This document shows, piece after piece, positions 14,525 to 22,820 of a stretch of 53,074 nt of DNA. Positions within the stretch are counted from its first letter, which is position 1. Each line of letters begins with the position of its first letter. The notes below the pieces were generated by a model that ran no database searches, had not been told where the DNA came from, and saw nothing but the letters and a program-made list of their open reading frames with translations. Both the position numbers and the translations under genes were made by a program. Source of the DNA: Lederbergia sp. NSJ-179 (lineage in GTDB: Bacteria; Bacillota; Bacilli; Bacillales; Bacillaceae_C); assembly GCF_022867885.1 (NCBI RefSeq), contig NZ_JALIFP010000027.1, positions 1 to 53,074 on the forward strand, read 5' to 3'.

Positions 14525-15208
14525 ATGGATGCTATGAGTCAGTTTTTTTTATCAAATAATGTTATAAATGGGGCAACAGCATGGAAAAGTTTACTTGCTA
14601 TGATGATTGCACTAGTACTAAGTTTGATCATTACAAAAGTCTACCAAATGACTTTTACAGGTGAACGATATTCTCAAGCTTTTGTCCATACCATTATTAT
14701 CATGAGTGTGATCGTTTCGGTTGTGATGAATGTTGTAAGTGGTAATTCAGGAGTAGCCTTTGGATTGTTTGCGGTATTTTCTTTAATTCGCTTCAGAAGT
14801 GCTGTAACAGATGCTAAGGATATCGCATACATTTTCTTTGGTCTTTGCGTTGGTATGACCTGTGGTCTATTTAAATTTGACTTAGCGATAATTTTAACCA
14901 TATTCGGTAGTTTCATATTTTATTTACTTTATAGGTTTAATTACGGTAGAGGAAAAGATACACAAATATTAAAAGTGACCATTCCCGAAAATTTAAATCA
15001 CGAAAATTTATTAGATGATATATTTAAAGAATATACAGAAACCCATCAACTTCGACAAGTTGAAACGACCAATCTAGGTACAATGATTTTATACACATAT
15101 GCCATTCGTAGCAAAAATGCGACAAAGGATAAAGAATTACTTGATCGAATCAGAGAGAGGAATGCCAATTTGAAAGTTTCATTAACCTATTTGGAGACAG
15201 CCAAGTAA
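14525..15208 (+). CDS. DUF4956 membrane protein
   Basis: The 227-residue protein has four to five membrane helices between residues 18 and 140, with the DUF4956 signature GVAFGLFAVFSLIRFRSAV in a loop near residue 77. A soluble C-terminal domain of about 85 residues follows (KVTIPENLNHENL, LRQVETTNLGTMILYTYAI). DUF4956 proteins are commonly encoded with VTC-domain proteins, and this gene starts one base after that stop, so the two likely form one complex. The ATG at 14534 is another possible start. A strong terminator follows. Confidence 0.85.
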   Translation: MDAMSQFFLSNNVINGATAWKSLLAMMIALVLSLIITKVYQMTFTGERYSQAFVHTIIIMSVIVSVVMNVVSGNSGVAFGLFAVFSLIRFRSAVTDAKDIAYIFFGLCVGMTCGLFKFDLAIILTIFGSFIFYLLYRFNYGRGKDTQILKVTIPENLNHENLLDDIFKEYTETHQLRQVETTNLGTMILYTYAIRSKNATKDKELLDRIRERNANLKVSLTYLETAK

Positions 15209-15275
15209 ATGAATAGAAAAATGGAATTCAATGTAGAGACCATCTGTAAATAAGTTTACAATGCAGGGATATAGC

Positions 15276-15328
15276 AGGAGGCTATAGGTTGTGGGGAACG
15301 CCTATTGAGGGGGCAGCCTCCTTATTTT
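15276..15328 (+). terminator. Terminator of the VTC/DUF4956 operon
   Basis: AGGAGGCT (15276-15283) pairs with AGCCTCCT (15315-15322), with an inner ATAGG/CCTAT stem, and TTATTTTTG follows. Confidence 0.8.
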
Positions 15329-15329
15329 T

Positions 15330-15355
15330 GTTTTAGTCTCCTTTTTAATGGGTAA
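15330..15355 (+). promoter_or_regulatory. SigmaB-type promoter for the SDR gene
   Basis: GTTTTA (15330-15335) and GGGTAA (15350-15355) are separated by 14 bases, matching the Bacillus sigmaB consensus of GTTTAA, 12-15 bases, GGGTAT. It ends 37 bases before the ATG at 15393. Confidence 0.6.
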
Positions 15356-15392
15356 AGGATGTACATTATCGACATTAAAAAGGAGAGATTGC

Positions 15393-16271
15393 ATGAATAA
15401 CGATCATAAACCGGAACCTAAAACACAGGAACCTCAAGATGACTATTTGATGCCTGATACTCAATCCAAAATGAATCCACTACCTAAGATTGAAGATGAC
15501 GATTATAAAGGCAGCGAAAAATTAAAGGGAAAAGTAGCCATTATTACAGGTGGTGACAGTGGAATTGGTCAGGCGGTTGCGGTCGCTTATGCCAAAGAAG
15601 GAGCAGATATCGCCATTGTCTATTATGAGGCACATAGTGATGCAGATGAAACCAAAAGACTCGTTGAAAAACATGGTCAAACCTGCTTAACGATCGCTGG
15701 GGATGTGGGAGATGAACGTTTCTGTCAGCAAGTTATAAAACAAACAGTCGATGCTTTAGGCCATGTCGATATACTAGTGAACAATGCGGGAGAGCAACAT
15801 GTTTGTGAACGGATTGAAGAGATTACGAATGAGCAATTGGATCGCACTTTCCGAACAAACATTTTCTCCATGTTCTATCTGACAAAAGCAGCGATGAAAC
15901 ATTTAGGAGAAGGGGCTTCTATTATTAACACAACATCTATTACAGCCTACCAAGGGAACCCTATACTTTTGGATTATTCTTCGACAAAAGGGGCTATTGT
16001 CTCATTTACGCGGTCATTATCGCAAAATCAAGAAATTCTTGACAAAGGTATTCGAGTAAATGGTGTAGCACCCGGTCCAATATGGACGCCTCTAATACCT
16101 GCTACATTTCCTGAAGATAAATTGGAAACATGGGGGAAAGATGTTCCTTTGAAACGACCTGGACAACCGAAAGAACTAGCCCCGACCTATGTCTTTTTAG
16201 CTTCAAAAGATGCGTCCTATATTTCGGGACAGGTCATCCATGTGAATGGCGGGCAGGTAGTGAATGGATAA
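15393..16271 (+). CDS. SDR family oxidoreductase (YdaD/GSP39-like)
   Basis: The 292-residue protein has an extended N-terminus of about 45 polar residues (PEPKTQEPQDDYLMPD), typical of the YghA/YdaD branch of SDRs. A Rossmann domain follows, with TGGDSGIG near residue 50, NNAG near residue 133 and the catalytic YSSTK. The last strand reads YISGQVIHVNGGQVV. It probably reduces or oxidises small alcohols or aldehydes with NAD(P); the substrate is unknown. B. subtilis YdaD is a sigmaB general stress protein, and a sigmaB-like promoter lies just upstream here. GGAGAG lies 7 bases before the ATG at 15393. Confidence 0.85.
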   Translation: MNNDHKPEPKTQEPQDDYLMPDTQSKMNPLPKIEDDDYKGSEKLKGKVAIITGGDSGIGQAVAVAYAKEGADIAIVYYEAHSDADETKRLVEKHGQTCLTIAGDVGDERFCQQVIKQTVDALGHVDILVNNAGEQHVCERIEEITNEQLDRTFRTNIFSMFYLTKAAMKHLGEGASIINTTSITAYQGNPILLDYSSTKGAIVSFTRSLSQNQEILDKGIRVNGVAPGPIWTPLIPATFPEDKLETWGKDVPLKRPGQPKELAPTYVFLASKDASYISGQVIHVNGGQVVNG

Positions 16272-16331
16272 CCTTTCTAGGCAATATGTTATTGTAATTT
16301 TTTTACATGAAAATAATAAGTTTATTGGAAA

Positions 16332-16368
16332 AATGATGGTATGATGGACGTTCATACCATCATTTTTC
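16332..16368. terminator. Bidirectional terminator
   Basis: AATGATGGTATG (16332-16343) pairs with CATACCATCATT (from 16353), and TTTCATTTTA follows. It closes the SDR gene and faces the minus-strand remnant. Confidence 0.75.
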
Positions 16369-16409
16369 ATTTTATAGAGGGGGAAGGGCAAACATACTTC
16401 AGTACCCGT

Positions 16410-16690
16410 CTAGGTACTCCTATTAAGTCGATTCCTTGCAGTGATATTTTTCTTCGAAATGGGTATATGCGTCATCGCCTTACCTAACCCATATAAAGGC
16501 ATATTTCCATAAACTGATTCATAGTGGCCACTCTTCAGTTCATAGGTTTCATGATAAATACCGACAGCCCCATTATTACCGACTTTTTGGTTGAAATTTT
16601 TCCAAGCGTTTAAATGCTTTTTGCCTTTTGCATAGGCCAATAAACCGTCGACCGCCAGTATGGTAGTCGAATGTCAAAGGCTGTGTGTAA
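16410..16690 (-). pseudogene. DUF4188 protein, C-terminal remnant
   Basis: The minus strand reads LAYAKGKKHLNAWKNFNQK, then VGNNGAVGIYHETYELKSG and ESVYGNMPLYGLGKAM, the C-terminal half of DUF4188 (monooxygenase-like, dimeric alpha-beta barrel) proteins. Just upstream, PYWRS in another frame matches the preceding family motif, so a frameshift is present near 16645. Nothing recognisable lies beyond about 16690, so the first half is lost. Confidence 0.65.
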
Positions 16691-16836
16691 ATATATATAA
16701 AGTTAGTCTAAATTTTGCATTATACAGAAAGAACAAATTAACAATAAAAAAATCATAATTAGGAATAAAAATTTATTGTAAATCGATAAATGAAGTGTTA
16801 AAATCAATTTGACATTGACCAAGTGAGGTGCTTTTT

Positions 16837-17319
16837 ATGAAACGAGGCTCAACGCTTTTTTTGAAAATAGCTGTTTTTCTGATTGGGACTCCCATTCTTG
16901 CCTTATGTTTATTTGGATTACCAATGGTCGCCAAAGAGGCAGTGGATAGTTATTCGGAGTTTGCTTATGTACTGTATGGCATTTTAATTGTGATGTATAT
17001 ATCAGCGATCCCGATTTTTATTGCCCTGTATCAGGCATTTAAACTTTTAAGTTATATTGACAAAAACAAGGCGTTCGCAGACATCTCTGTAAAAGCTTTG
17101 AAAAATATAAAATATTGTGCGATCTCGATTAGTAGCTTTTATGTCGTGGGCATGCCACTGTTCTATCTTATAGCGGAGGTAGATGATGCTCCTGGAATCC
17201 TCGTCATTGGATTGATCATTATTTTTGCTTCTTTGGTCATCGCCGTCTTTGCGGCTGTTCTGCAAAGACTTTTAAAAGAGGCGATCGCTATAAAATCGGA
17301 AAATGACTTAACGGTCTGA
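16837..17319 (+). CDS. DUF2975 membrane protein
   Basis: The 160-residue protein has four membrane helices (about residues 10-30, 45-65, 88-110 and 118-145). The loop LLSYIDKNKAFADISVKALK is the DUF2975 signature. Family members are almost always encoded next to a small XRE regulator of the YozG type, as here, where the regulator begins after 10 bases. The pair may form a membrane-sequestered regulator system, but this is inference. The ATG at 16837 follows GAGGTG at 7 bases. Confidence 0.85.
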   Translation: MKRGSTLFLKIAVFLIGTPILALCLFGLPMVAKEAVDSYSEFAYVLYGILIVMYISAIPIFIALYQAFKLLSYIDKNKAFADISVKALKNIKYCAISISSFYVVGMPLFYLIAEVDDAPGILVIGLIIIFASLVIAVFAAVLQRLLKEAIAIKSENDLTV

Positions 17320-17329
17320 GGTGAATAGG

Positions 17330-17554
17330 ATGGCAATTATCATCAATATTGATGTGATGTTGGCTAAAAGGAAGATGAGTGTGACAGAACTTTCAGAGAA
17401 GGTTGGAATCACGATGGCGAACCTTTCGATTTTGAAAAATGGAAAAGCCAAAGCGATTCGCTTATCAACATTAGATGCAATTTGTAAGGCTTTAGAATGT
17501 CAACCTGGAGATATTTTAGAATACCAAAATAATGAAGGCATTCAGGATGAATAG
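17330..17554 (+). CDS. Small XRE-family regulator (YozG-like)
   Basis: The 74-residue protein is little more than a helix-turn-helix: IINIDVMLAKRKMSVTELSE, KVGITMANLSILKNGKAKAI and LSTLDAICKALECQPGDIL. The IRLSTLDAICKALECQPGD text is typical of Cro/C1-type partners of DUF2975 proteins. GAGGTG precedes the ATG at 17330 by 6 bases. It is in one operon with its membrane neighbour and probably represses that operon. Confidence 0.85.
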   Translation: MAIIINIDVMLAKRKMSVTELSEKVGITMANLSILKNGKAKAIRLSTLDAICKALECQPGDILEYQNNEGIQDE

Positions 17555-17617
17555 GAGAAAAGTGTGGAAGAAACTGGCGAGTTCCATTCAAATACATTGC
17601 AAAAAGAGGGGTTAGCG

Positions 17618-18436
17618 ATGAATTTAGCCATTGAAAATAAGTCACAGAAAAAAACTTTAAAAGCGAAAAGCTTGAGAGCCAGTAAACAACTCATTCATTT
17701 TGGTTGGGAGCAGGCGCTGTCCTGTTTGTTTCCTGTTGTTATTTTTTCCGCCTTAGCTTTGACGAAAATTTTACCACTTCCATTTCTTGGGCGATACGAC
17801 TGGATGCTGATCATTTGTCTTCTCATGCAGTGGTGGATGGTGCGTTCCGGGCTTGAAACTAAAGACGAATTAAAGGTGATCACCATGTTTCACCTGATTG
17901 GGCTTGCTCTCGAACTTTTTAAAGTACATATGGGCTCATGGTCATATCCAGAGGAAGGATATTTTAAAATTTTCGGCGTGCCGTTGTATAGCGGATTTAT
18001 GTACGCAAGTGTCGCAAGCTATCTCTGTCAGGCATGGAGGCGGTTGAAGATTGACCTAATTAAATGGCCACCATTTCTGATCGTTGCGCCGCTCGCCGCA
18101 GCCATTTACCTAAACTTTTTTACCCATCATTATTGGATCGATATTCGGTGGTGGTTAGCTGGACTTGTGATCATTGTCTTCTGGAAAACGTGGGTGACAT
18201 ACGAAGTTAACGGAGCATGTTACCGGATGCCACTTGCCTTTTCTTTTATGCTGATCGGCTTTTTCATCTGGATCGCCGAAAATATTGCCACATTCTTTGG
18301 AGCTTGGACATATCCAAATCAGGCAGAAGCATGGAGCCTTGTCCATTTAGGAAAAGTCAGCTCTTGGGTTTTATTAGTAATTGTTAGTTTTTTGATTGTC
18401 GCAATGTTGAAGCGGGTGAAGGGGAATTCTCGTTAG
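17618..18436 (+). CDS. DUF817 integral membrane protein
   Basis: The 272-residue protein begins with a basic segment and then crosses the membrane about eight times. Conserved motifs of DUF817 are visible: FHLIGLALELFKVHMGSWSY, GVPLYSGFMYASVASYL, and near the end AENIATFFGAWTYPNQ and GKVSSWVLLVI. The polar residues inside helices (E, H, W) suggest a transport or enzymatic role, but none is known to me. AGAGGGG lies about 8 bases before the ATG at 17618; an earlier in-frame GTG at 17564 adds 18 residues with weak support. Confidence 0.85.
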   Translation: MNLAIENKSQKKTLKAKSLRASKQLIHFGWEQALSCLFPVVIFSALALTKILPLPFLGRYDWMLIICLLMQWWMVRSGLETKDELKVITMFHLIGLALELFKVHMGSWSYPEEGYFKIFGVPLYSGFMYASVASYLCQAWRRLKIDLIKWPPFLIVAPLAAAIYLNFFTHHYWIDIRWWLAGLVIIVFWKTWVTYEVNGACYRMPLAFSFMLIGFFIWIAENIATFFGAWTYPNQAEAWSLVHLGKVSSWVLLVIVSFLIVAMLKRVKGNSR

Positions 18437-19060
18437 GAAGGTTCGTAGTTTCTTTCAACTATAAAAATGATCTGTTTGTTTTTCGGAATGTTATAGATAG
18501 TCGCCTTTTTTACCTAGAGAATCGAACCGCTTACCCGATATGACGGAGAAGATGAATCTAATCCCCTTTAAGTAGACAAGAAAGTGAAAATTCTGTTTTC
18601 TTGAGGGTATCTACGGGGAGATTGCTAATTAGATAGTACACTACGTGCATCCACTCAACACCAGAACACGTTCTATTCCGATTCTTGTTCTGATTTGCTT
18701 TGCATGTGATGGAGCCGTAGACTGTCGGCGAGCTTCAGTTTTGTCTCCTCAAGTGACTGAAGCAATATATTTAAAAGTGGTCTTTACCTTTTTCATCTTT
18801 ATTTGCTTCCCTTTATATTCTTCTCCCAATTGAATCAGAAGTTGTTTTTTTCCTTCAGAAATATTGGAGATCGTATAGGTGGTGGGCGTATCTTCTCCAG
18901 CTGCCACCTCGCCTTCCCCACTAATCCAATAGCCTGTGTTCATGTAGATCAAAGGCGTAATTGGTGGGAGGGATGTAAGAAGTTTAATACACTCCTTGTA
19001 TTTCGGGAATAATAACTTGAATCAGCTATGTTACAATGAAAAAATAGGGAGGAAATAGAA
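18437..19060. other. Gene-poor stretch with remnants
   Basis: The only recognisable content is the minus-strand protein fragment at 18749-18952. The rest (for example, near 18560-18650) looks like joined debris. I see no promoter, tRNA or clear insertion-sequence end. Confidence 0.4.
18749..18952 (-). pseudogene. Fragment of a secreted-type protein
   Basis: The minus strand encodes PPITPLIYMNTGYWISGEGE, then VAAGEDTPTTYTISNISEG and KKQLLIQLGEEYKGKQIKM. The text is protein-like with good composition, but there is no start signal and no signal peptide. The frame stays open a few codons upstream of the ATG at 18952. It looks like the middle or C-terminus of a larger extracellular protein that I do not recognise. 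Confidence 0.4.
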
Positions 19061-19769
19061 ATGGCAAAAGTTGGGATTTTAGTCGGAAGTCTTCGTAAAG
19101 ATTCATTCTCTAAAAAAATTGCTCAAAATGTTGCAACCCTCTTTCCAGAAGAATACGAAACAGAAATGATAGAAATTGGCACCTGCCTTTATACAACCAG
19201 GATTACGATGATGAAAACAAGGTACCAGAGGCGTATACTACATTTCGGACAACCATGCAGGAAATAGACGCAGTATTATTCGTCACACCTGAATACAATC
19301 GCTCAGTACCTTCCGTATTAAAAAATGCATTGGATGTTGGTTCACGACCTTATGGCTCAAGTGTGTGGGATGGTAAGCCTGCCGCGATTATTAGTCAATC
19401 TCCTGGGAATTTAAGTGCATTTGGTGCAAATCATCATTTGCGACAGTCTCTCGTCTTTTTAAAAAGGTAAGAAAGTATAAAAATTGGCTAATGTTTGGAT
19501 CTAGCTCCAGCGCCTAGCCCCTCGAGGTCAAATAACCCTGAACCTATGAAGGGAAAGATCGCCCTTCCTAGGTTCAGGAACATTTGCTTGTCGGGGCTGA
19601 ACAAGGCGCTTGCGCTTTTCTTAATATGCCAATACTTCAGCAGCCAGAAGCCTATCTTGGAAATGTTGCAGAATTATTAGATGCAAATGGACACTTACAG
19701 AATGAAGGAACAAGAAACTTTTTACAAACATTCGTGGATGCGTTTATTGAGTTAATCAAGAAGCACTAG
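19061..19769 (+). pseudogene. NADPH-dependent FMN reductase, frameshifted and split by a repeat
   Basis: The gene begins MAKVGILVGSLRKDSFSKKI with a good GGAGG site, typical of flavodoxin-like NADPH-dependent FMN reductases or azoreductases. After EMIEIG one C is missing near 19185 (ACCTG where ACCCTG would restore the frame). The text then continues in another frame as LPLYNQDYDDENKVPEAY, VTPEYNRSVPSVLKNALD, and GANHHLRQSLVFL. There a repeat of about 160 bases (19462-19622) interrupts it. Beyond it the gene resumes as LNMPILQQPEAYLGNVAEL to AFIELIKKH. Removing the insertion and restoring the C would give a normal protein of about 183 residues. Confidence 0.9.
19462..19622. repeat. MITE-like repeat, copy 2, inserted in the FMN reductase gene
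   Basis: The element starts near AAGAAAGTATAAAAATTGG and ends ...GCGCTTGCGCTTTTCTT. Terminal similarity (AAGAAAGTATAA versus the complement AAGAAAAG) suggests short inverted ends. CTAGCTCCAGCGCCTAGCCC pairs broadly with CGGGGCTGAACAAGGCGCTT, and an inner AACCTATGAAGGG/CCTTCCTAGGTT hairpin is present. The flanking target duplication is at most AA. The interrupted codons (LVFL/NMP) fix the insertion point precisely. Confidence 0.8.
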
Positions 19770-19819
19770 CAGAATAATTGTAATGGAAGAGGCTGGGACA
19801 TAACTAGTACTTAGAAGCA

Positions 19820-20050
19820 TTGGTCTTGGAAGAAGATGATTTATACAAGGTTGAACAGCTTATATTTGATGGTGGTCATGAAATTTACCATATCCTCAAA
19901 CCAGATTGGGATGGAGAGGATAATTTGTTTGAAGTTGCATCGGTTGAAGGGTTTCAGCATTTAAAAAATTTAAAAACAATTGTTTATGTTTCAACATGTA
20001 GTCTAGAAGTACTGAAGCCTTTTGAAAAAGCCGGGATTGAAATTCGTTAG
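19820..20050 (+). pseudogene. C-terminal fragment, DUF6892-like
   Basis: The frame gives EEDDLYKVEQLIFDGGHEIY, HILKPDWDGEDNLFEVASVE, GFQHLKNLKTIVYVSTCSLE. The DGGxEIYHxxxPxWDGED text resembles DUF6892-type proteins, from memory. It starts only with TTG, lacks a ribosome binding site and looks like the end of a longer protein. It lies between the broken reductase and the IS110 element. Confidence 0.45.
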
Positions 20051-20066
20051 TAGTGCGTGTTCAAAA

Positions 20067-20307
20067 CCCCCATGTCTTATCCAGACACCGCAATACATGA
20101 AAATGGGGGTGTAGCGGTTTAAATCTAAGTAATCACGTTAATCCTTTGAATGCAGGTCCGAAGTCGTCTCTTTTTTGGTGAAATTAAACCCGAGTTCAAA
20201 ACTGACGTAATACATTCATGAGTACCGCCTATTGTTGCCATGAGCACGCGTATAAAAATACTCGCTCAAGAATGTATGGCCTAGCATTATACAAAGGATG
20301 AGATAAT
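20067..20307 (+). ncRNA. Candidate IS110 bridge RNA region
   Basis: IS110 transposases are guided by a bridge RNA from the element's non-coding end. Upstream of this transposase a first hairpin pairs CCCCCAT (20067-20073) with ATGGGGG (20103-20109). A second pairs ATACATTC (20210-20217) with GAATGTAT (20270-20277), with TGAGTA/TACTC inside and an internal loop of about 35 bases. Two loop-bearing hairpins are the expected layout of target- and donor-binding loops. Exact ends are unknown. Confidence 0.45.
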
Positions 20308-21540
20308 ATGGATGCTATTTTAGAACGTGTTGCAGGACTAGATGTTCATCAGGAAACGGTTGTTGCGTGTGCTTTATATGGCCAGTTAGATCGTAAGCCG
20401 AAAAAAGAAACAAAAACATTCGGTACTACTGTCAAAGAATTACTCAAACTTCAAGACTGGCTTGCAGAACGCAACATTACAAATGTTGCGATGGAAAGCA
20501 CTGGTGTTTATTGGAAACCAGTTTGGAATATTCTTGAAGGTCATTTCACTTTAACCCTTGCCAATGCCCAACGAATCAAGAATGTACCTGGCAGAAAAAC
20601 TGATGTTTCCGATGCCAATTGGATCGCAAAACTGCTACGTGCAGGTTTGGTCGAATCCAGTTTTGTCCCTCCGGTAGAGTTTAGAGACTTACGGGACTTA
20701 ACACGCTATCGTCGCAAGTTGTTGGGTCATGCAACGTCTGAAAAAAACAGAATCCATAAGATACTGCAAGATGCTAATATCAAACTTAGCACGTATGTTT
20801 CCGATGTATTTGGTGTTTCAGGGCGTGCATTGCTAGAATCTGTTCTTAACGGTGAAGTATTAGAAGTTGACCAGGTCAGGGCAATGGTAAAAACAACCCT
20901 GAAGAAAAAGGTGCCACAAATTGTGGATGCTTTAAATAGTCGAATTCGCCTTCACCATCGGGAATTGATTAAAATGCATTATGATCATCTACTTTACATT
21001 GAAAAGCAAATTAAAGAATTGGAAAACAAAATTAATCAATCAGTAACCCCCCATCAGGAAGTAATGGATTTATTAATGACCATTCCGGGTATTAAGGAAG
21101 ATGCAGCGGCGGGCATCATGGCGGAAATAGGTATTGATATGTCGCAATTCCCTTCCGATGGAAATATTTCATCATGGGGTGGGTTCAGCCCTGGTAATAA
21201 TGAAAGTGCTGGAAAAAAAAAGAGTACTAAATCCACCAAGGGAAATAAAGCTTTAAAAGCTGTACTGTGTCAGGTAGCTTGGGCCGCAATGAAAACAAAG
21301 GACAGCAGACTTTCCTCCTTTTATTACCGAATCGTAAAACGACGAGGTCCAAAAAAGGCAAATATGGCGCTAGCACATTTAATATTAAGGATCATTTACC
21401 AAATGCTGAAAACCAAAACCCCATATAAAGAACTTGGATGGGACTATCTTCCAAGTAAAGAAAGGAAGAAAGACTATTTTATCAAAAAACTGCAAAATAT
21501 GGGCTATGAAGTAGACATTCAAGAAATCGAATCCGCCTAA
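20308..21540 (+). CDS. IS110-family transposase (DEDD recombinase)
   Basis: The 410-residue enzyme has an N-terminal RuvC-like domain with the DEDD set D12 (GLDVHQ), E63 (AMESTGVYW), D99 and D102 (GRKTDVSDANWIAKLL). A coiled-coil linker follows (residues about 215-245). The C-terminal Transposase_20 domain has MTIPGIKEDAAAGIMAEIG and GGFSPGNNESAGKKKS, whose serine near residue 300 is the probable nucleophile. Such enzymes use a bridge RNA to recombine donor and target. AAAGGATGAG lies 4-8 bases upstream of the ATG. The frame is complete, so the enzyme may be active. Confidence 0.92.
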   Translation: MDAILERVAGLDVHQETVVACALYGQLDRKPKKETKTFGTTVKELLKLQDWLAERNITNVAMESTGVYWKPVWNILEGHFTLTLANAQRIKNVPGRKTDVSDANWIAKLLRAGLVESSFVPPVEFRDLRDLTRYRRKLLGHATSEKNRIHKILQDANIKLSTYVSDVFGVSGRALLESVLNGEVLEVDQVRAMVKTTLKKKVPQIVDALNSRIRLHHRELIKMHYDHLLYIEKQIKELENKINQSVTPHQEVMDLLMTIPGIKEDAAAGIMAEIGIDMSQFPSDGNISSWGGFSPGNNESAGKKKSTKSTKGNKALKAVLCQVAWAAMKTKDSRLSSFYYRIVKRRGPKKANMALAHLILRIIYQMLKTKTPYKELGWDYLPSKERKKDYFIKKLQNMGYEVDIQEIESA

Positions 21541-21965
21541 TTTTAATCATCCATAGCCAAATTTTAAAAAAATGGGTAATCCCCATTACGGGAGGGTGCT
21601 TTTTTGCGCCATTTTTAGGCGGAACCCCGGTGGAAACCCCATTTTCGTATAAAATGAGGGGCTAAAGGCACTGACGTCAATCTTATTTGTTAATAAGAAT
21701 CTATGAAAAAACGGTTCACTGGCGGTTACACAGTATTAAAAAAGTGGTGATCGTTCACGATAAGATTCAAGTGTAATCACAATCAAAAATGAAATAACTT
21801 CTGAGAAAGCCGCATTTTTAATCAAGGAATGCGGCTTTTTCCTGTAAAAGAATATTAAAACATCATCGTTTAATTGGGACATTAGCTTGTGGGGAAAAAT
21901 TATTGACAAGGATGATCTCGTCATATGTTTGTCGTTTTCATATCGCTTTATTCTACAAACACGCC
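21541..21965. other. Right end of IS110 and adjacent spacer
   Basis: The first 100-130 bases are the element's right non-coding end. An ATG at 21702 opens only 15 codons (MKKRFTGGYTVLKKW), probably debris of another gene. A terminator lies at 21806-21842. No gene is supported. Confidence 0.4.
21806..21842. terminator. Terminator hairpin
   Basis: AAAGCCGCATT (21806-21816) pairs with AATGCGGCTTT (21828-21838), with T's on the right and A's on the left. It could serve the convergent TetR gene as well. Confidence 0.75.
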
Positions 21966-22580
21966 TTAAATGGACTTTTGAACAATCTGTGTATACTCTA
22001 AAGCAAATTCGTAAGGAGTATATTGGTGTTTATATTGAAGCCAATTGTTCACCATGCTAACGATTGTATTTGTTAGGAAGCACTTGAAAATTTTACTTGG
22101 TCCGCTATGTTCTAGACTAGCATAAGCAGAATCGCCAAGATAGCTAATTACTGATTCCTCTATTAAGCGAGCAAATGATTTGGCGAATACTTTTGTATCA
22201 TCATGTTCAAGGAGCAATTTGTAACTCACAGCATTTTCATTGACATGAAGCAATATGTGATAAAAACAAGGGTCAACTTTTAGTGTTTCTTTTTCATTCA
22301 TAAATGTGAATGGGTGATTATTTAAAACAGCGCTAAAAAGCTTGAGTTTTCCTTCAATTAACTGGTTGAACAGATCGAATTTGTCAACATAATGACTGTA
22401 AAATGTTGAGCGGTTAATCATGGCTAAATCACAAATCGCTCTTACTGTAATATTGTCAAAGGAGTTTTCAGCTAACAATGTTAAAAGTGCGTCGTTGATA
22501 AATGATCTTGTTTTGAGTACCCTCCGATCAATATCAAACGAATATTGTTGTTCTTCCAAAAAAATCACTCTCCCCTGCAT
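21966..22580 (-). CDS. TetR-family regulator
   Basis: The 204-residue protein has an N-terminal TetR helix-turn-helix: FINDALLTLLAENSFDNITV, RAICDLAMINRSTFYSHYVD, KFDLFNQLIEG. The C-terminal ligand-binding half resembles the TetR_C_33 or DhaS-like group. It is divergent from the acyl-CoA ligase operon and separated from it by about 240 bases holding a 12-base palindrome, so it likely represses that operon and senses one of its substrates or acyl-CoA products. The start is uncertain: ATG 22580 has only AGGATA next to it, while a TTG about 21 bases inside follows GGGGAG. Confidence 0.85.
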   Translation of the reverse strand: MQGRVIFLEEQQYSFDIDRRVLKTRSFINDALLTLLAENSFDNITVRAICDLAMINRSTFYSHYVDKFDLFNQLIEGKLKLFSAVLNNHPFTFMNEKETLKVDPCFYHILLHVNENAVSYKLLLEHDDTKVFAKSFARLIEESVISYLGDSAYASLEHSGPSKIFKCFLTNTIVSMVNNWLQYKHQYTPYEFALEYTQIVQKSI

Positions 22581-22706
22581 TATCCTAAAACATATTATTC
22601 ATACCAGAATATAATGAAATGATTCATAAGTAAATAGAAAAAAAGAAAAAATAAGCAAATATTAAAAAAGTGTATCGTTACCCAACATTTATAGATTTTA
22701 TGTTGC

Positions 22707-22724
22707 TTAAACAATTGTTTTTAA
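22707..22724. promoter_or_regulatory. Putative TetR operator and promoter
   Basis: AAACAATTGTTT (22709-22720) is a perfect palindrome, extended to TTAAACAATTGTTTTTAA. A TATAAA box at 22736 lies 15 bases after TTGTTT, so repressor binding here would block the operon promoter. Confidence 0.45.
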
Positions 22725-22820
22725 AATAATGGTGGTATAAATAAAGATGGCCCGATGATAGAATATCAACATATCCGATGTAAATAGGTGGAATTAATGT
22801 GCTTGACAGGAGGGGAACGA

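Larger units (their letters stand above)
20051..21640 (+). mobile_element. IS110-family insertion sequence
   Basis: An intact IS110 transposase gene is flanked by about 255 bases of structured non-coding DNA upstream and about 100 or more downstream. IS110 elements lack terminal inverted repeats and target duplications, so limits are estimated. The long upstream non-coding end fits the IS110 subgroup, which encodes its bridge RNA at the left end. The downstream part holds a hairpin-rich stretch (GGGTAATCCCCATTACGGG). Confidence 0.75.
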
